Shown here: positions 6,520-7,477 of the stretch, piece by piece
Layout: each line of letters opens with the position of its first letter
Position numbering within the stretch: position 1 is the first letter of the stretch
From: Planctomycetaceae bacterium
GTDB lineage: Bacteria; Planctomycetota; Planctomycetia; Pirellulales; Thermoguttaceae
Assembly (NCBI GenBank): GCA_031278315.1
Contig: JAITKS010000096.1
Span: 1-7,477, forward strand
Direction: 5' to 3'
Length of the DNA stretch: 7,477 nucleotides
Notes under the pieces: model-generated
Told to the model about the DNA's origin: nothing
Databases searched by the model: none
The model's input: the letters and a program-made list of their open reading frames with translations, nothing else
Position numbers and translations under genes: made by a program

Positions 6520-7095
6520 ATGTACGAAGTAGAAATGAAATTTCGCGTTACTAATATAGATTTATTTGAAAGTCAACTTAATGAATTAGGAGTTGAGTTT
6601 GAATCAGAAGCAGTAGAAGAGATTGATACATTTTTTTCTCATCCGCAACGGGATTTTAATCTGACGGATGAATGTTTGAGATTGCGGCAACGAAAATTTG
6701 TTGATAAACATGAAGAAAATTTTCTTACATACAAAGGACCAAAAATTGATAAAGAAACCAAAACCCGCCGCGAGTTAGAAATTAAAATTGAAGAAATCAA
6801 TACATTAGAAAGTATTCTGAACGCATTAGGATTTTTACCTGTAGATTCTGTACGAAAATTCCGGCGTCATGGTGTAATTAATGTTGATAATACATCTATA
6901 GAATTGTTGTTAGATTTTATTCCAGAACTTTATGATAGTCCTACCGGCAGTCATTTTGTCGAAATAGAGACAATAGCAACCGAAAAAAATCTTGAGATAA
7001 AACGTCAACTAATTTTGAGTCTTGCTAAAGAACTTAATTTAGTAGAATCAATTCGTACAAGTTATCTTGGTCTTTTACGTCAGCAGCGTCAATGA
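6520..7095 (+). CDS. cyaB: Class IV adenylate cyclase-like CYTH domain protein
   Basis: CYTH proteins form a beta-tunnel that binds triphosphates. Members of this branch are annotated as class IV adenylate cyclase (ATP to cAMP), but relatives also act as triphosphatases, so the exact reaction is uncertain. With the start at 6520 the protein has 191 residues. The hallmark ExExK is Glu3-Val-Glu5-Met-Lys7. Further charged tunnel motifs follow: LRLR at 53-56, TYKGP at 70-74, TRREL at 82-86, RKFRR at 112-116, LLLD at 129-132 and FVEIE at 146-150. The C-terminus SYLGLL (181-186) is also typical. Compared with the usual LDEVxxLGxFVEIE, the turn before FVEIE is longer and the residue after Asp132 is Phe. 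It follows the cyclo-ligase gene with a 75-base gap (6 bases if the ATG at 6451 is used). A repeat element begins seven bases after its stop. Confidence 0.88.
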   Translation: MYEVEMKFRVTNIDLFESQLNELGVEFESEAVEEIDTFFSHPQRDFNLTDECLRLRQRKFVDKHEENFLTYKGPKIDKETKTRRELEIKIEEINTLESILNALGFLPVDSVRKFRRHGVINVDNTSIELLLDFIPELYDSPTGSHFVEIETIATEKNLEIKRQLILSLAKELNLVESIRTSYLGLLRQQRQ

Positions 7096-7104
7096 AATTT
7101 TTGT

Positions 7105-7129
7105 AACGAATAATTGTTTTCGTTTTTTT
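7105..7129 (+). terminator. Weak intrinsic terminator candidate after the CYTH gene
   Basis: AACGAA (7105-7110) and TTCGTT (7119-7124) can pair across an eight-base loop, and Ts run through 7129. The stem has only six pairs, two of them GC, so it is marginal. It sits within the end of element copy 2, so the element may provide the operon's 3' end. Confidence 0.3.
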
Positions 7130-7169
7130 GGTTGTTTACGAATTTTAAATTATCAATCACATACCTGTT

Positions 7170-7251
7170 AAGTCCCGCACGGACGACACTTTATTAGCTC
7201 CTTCCGTATGCTGGAGCATACAATTAATAAAGTGTCGTCCCCGCGGGACTT
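7170..7251. repeat. REP-like hairpin of copy 2
   Basis: The arms 7170-7196 and 7225-7251 pair over 27 bases with two mismatches (AC against GG at 7179-7180). They carry the same unit as the hairpins of copy 1. The 28-base loop contains GTATGC and GCATAC, which can form a small inner stem (GTATGCTGGAGCATAC at 7206-7221). Confidence 0.85.
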
Positions 7252-7349
7252 CTTGATATTTAGCTCTTGTTCGTGTATTTCGTGTTTAAAAATTACAAAA
7301 ATTTGAAAAACAATTATTCCACTGATATATTACCATTTTTTTTATTAAC

Positions 7350-7376
7350 CACAGAGAACACAGAGAACACAGAGAA
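7350..7376 (+). repeat. Three perfect tandem copies of CACAGAGAA
   Basis: The nine-base unit occurs at 7350-7358, 7359-7367 and 7368-7376 without mismatch. Similar ACACAGAGA runs are familiar intergenic repeats in several uncultured bacterial groups; this is recall, not a search. No gene overlaps it. Confidence 0.85.
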
Positions 7377-7420
7377 AGATGATTTTGTAATTTTAGATTT
7401 TAAATTTTATATTTTGTGAT

Positions 7421-7460
7421 AATTTATCCATTTGATTTGTATTAATTTATCCGTTTGATT
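7421..7460 (+). repeat. Imperfect 17-bp direct repeat, 23-bp period
   Basis: AATTTATCCATTTGATT at 7421-7437 and AATTTATCCGTTTGATT at 7444-7460 differ at one base. The 144 bases from 7334 to the right edge contain this repeat and the nine-base array, and I see no gene or promoter in them. Confidence 0.75.
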
Positions 7461-7477
7461 CCGTGTGTGGTGAGTAC

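Larger units (their letters stand above)
7103..7333 (-). repeat. MITE-like element, copy 2 (231 bp, inverted relative to copy 1)
   Basis: Read on the minus strand it starts at 7333 with GTAATATATCAGTGGAATAA, matching the right terminal repeat of copy 1 at 26 of 28 positions over the full end. It then follows copy 1 closely through the AAACACGAAATACACGAA segment, one REP-like hairpin and ATGTGATTGATAATTTAAAA. Its other end, at 7103, lacks about ten bases of the terminal repeat, and it has one hairpin module rather than two. It starts seven bases after the CYTH stop codon. The high similarity to copy 1 suggests recent spread. Confidence 0.85.

Noticed and set aside
5295..7333. Composite insertion sequence carrying its own transposase
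   Set aside because: Neither element copy has coding capacity, and the genes between them are metabolic, not transposases.

Overview
The window is AT-rich bacterial DNA holding four protein genes, all on the + strand, separated by intergenic stretches built largely from repeats. Weak hints point to a low-GC relative of the Planctomycetota. The CYTH protein has a YEVEMKF start, HPxRDF, TDExLRxR, TYKGPK and TKTRREL, and the Lnb/DUF4105-type domain reads much like planctomycete versions as I remember them. This is recall of family patterns, not a search, and other AT-rich phyla such as Bacteroidota remain possible.

Layout: (1) 1-2959 is the 3' part of a large Eco57I-family restriction-modification adenine methyltransferase; the reading frame runs off the left edge. 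(2) 2960-3742 has no convincing gene. It holds a composite repeat element (about 2966-3353) with a long nested palindrome, then plain AT-rich DNA. (3) 3743-5287 encodes a predicted lipoprotein: signal peptide with Cys27, a long Asn/Thr/Ser/Gln-rich linker, and a C-terminal Lnb N-terminal periplasmic (DUF4105) domain with His337 and Cys438. (4) 5288-5865 has no gene. It holds a 307-bp element with terminal inverted repeats and two REP-like hairpins, followed by an orphan end of a related element. (5) 5866-7095 is a likely two-gene operon: 5-formyltetrahydrofolate cyclo-ligase, then a class IV adenylate cyclase-like CYTH protein. (6) 7103-7333 is a second copy of the 307-bp element in inverted orientation, followed by short tandem repeats to the right edge.

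The genes do not form one pathway. The methyltransferase is a defence or DNA-modification gene, the lipoprotein is a cell-envelope protein, and the cyclo-ligase and CYTH genes are housekeeping or nucleotide-linked. What unifies the window is the repeat family. Non-coding elements with related ends (core TATCAGTGG) start 6-7 bases after the stop codon of each of the three transcription units. Two near-identical copies bracket the cyclo-ligase/CYTH operon in opposite orientations. No transposase is encoded here, so the elements look like MITE/REP-type sequences moved in trans, possibly also acting as mRNA 3' ends.
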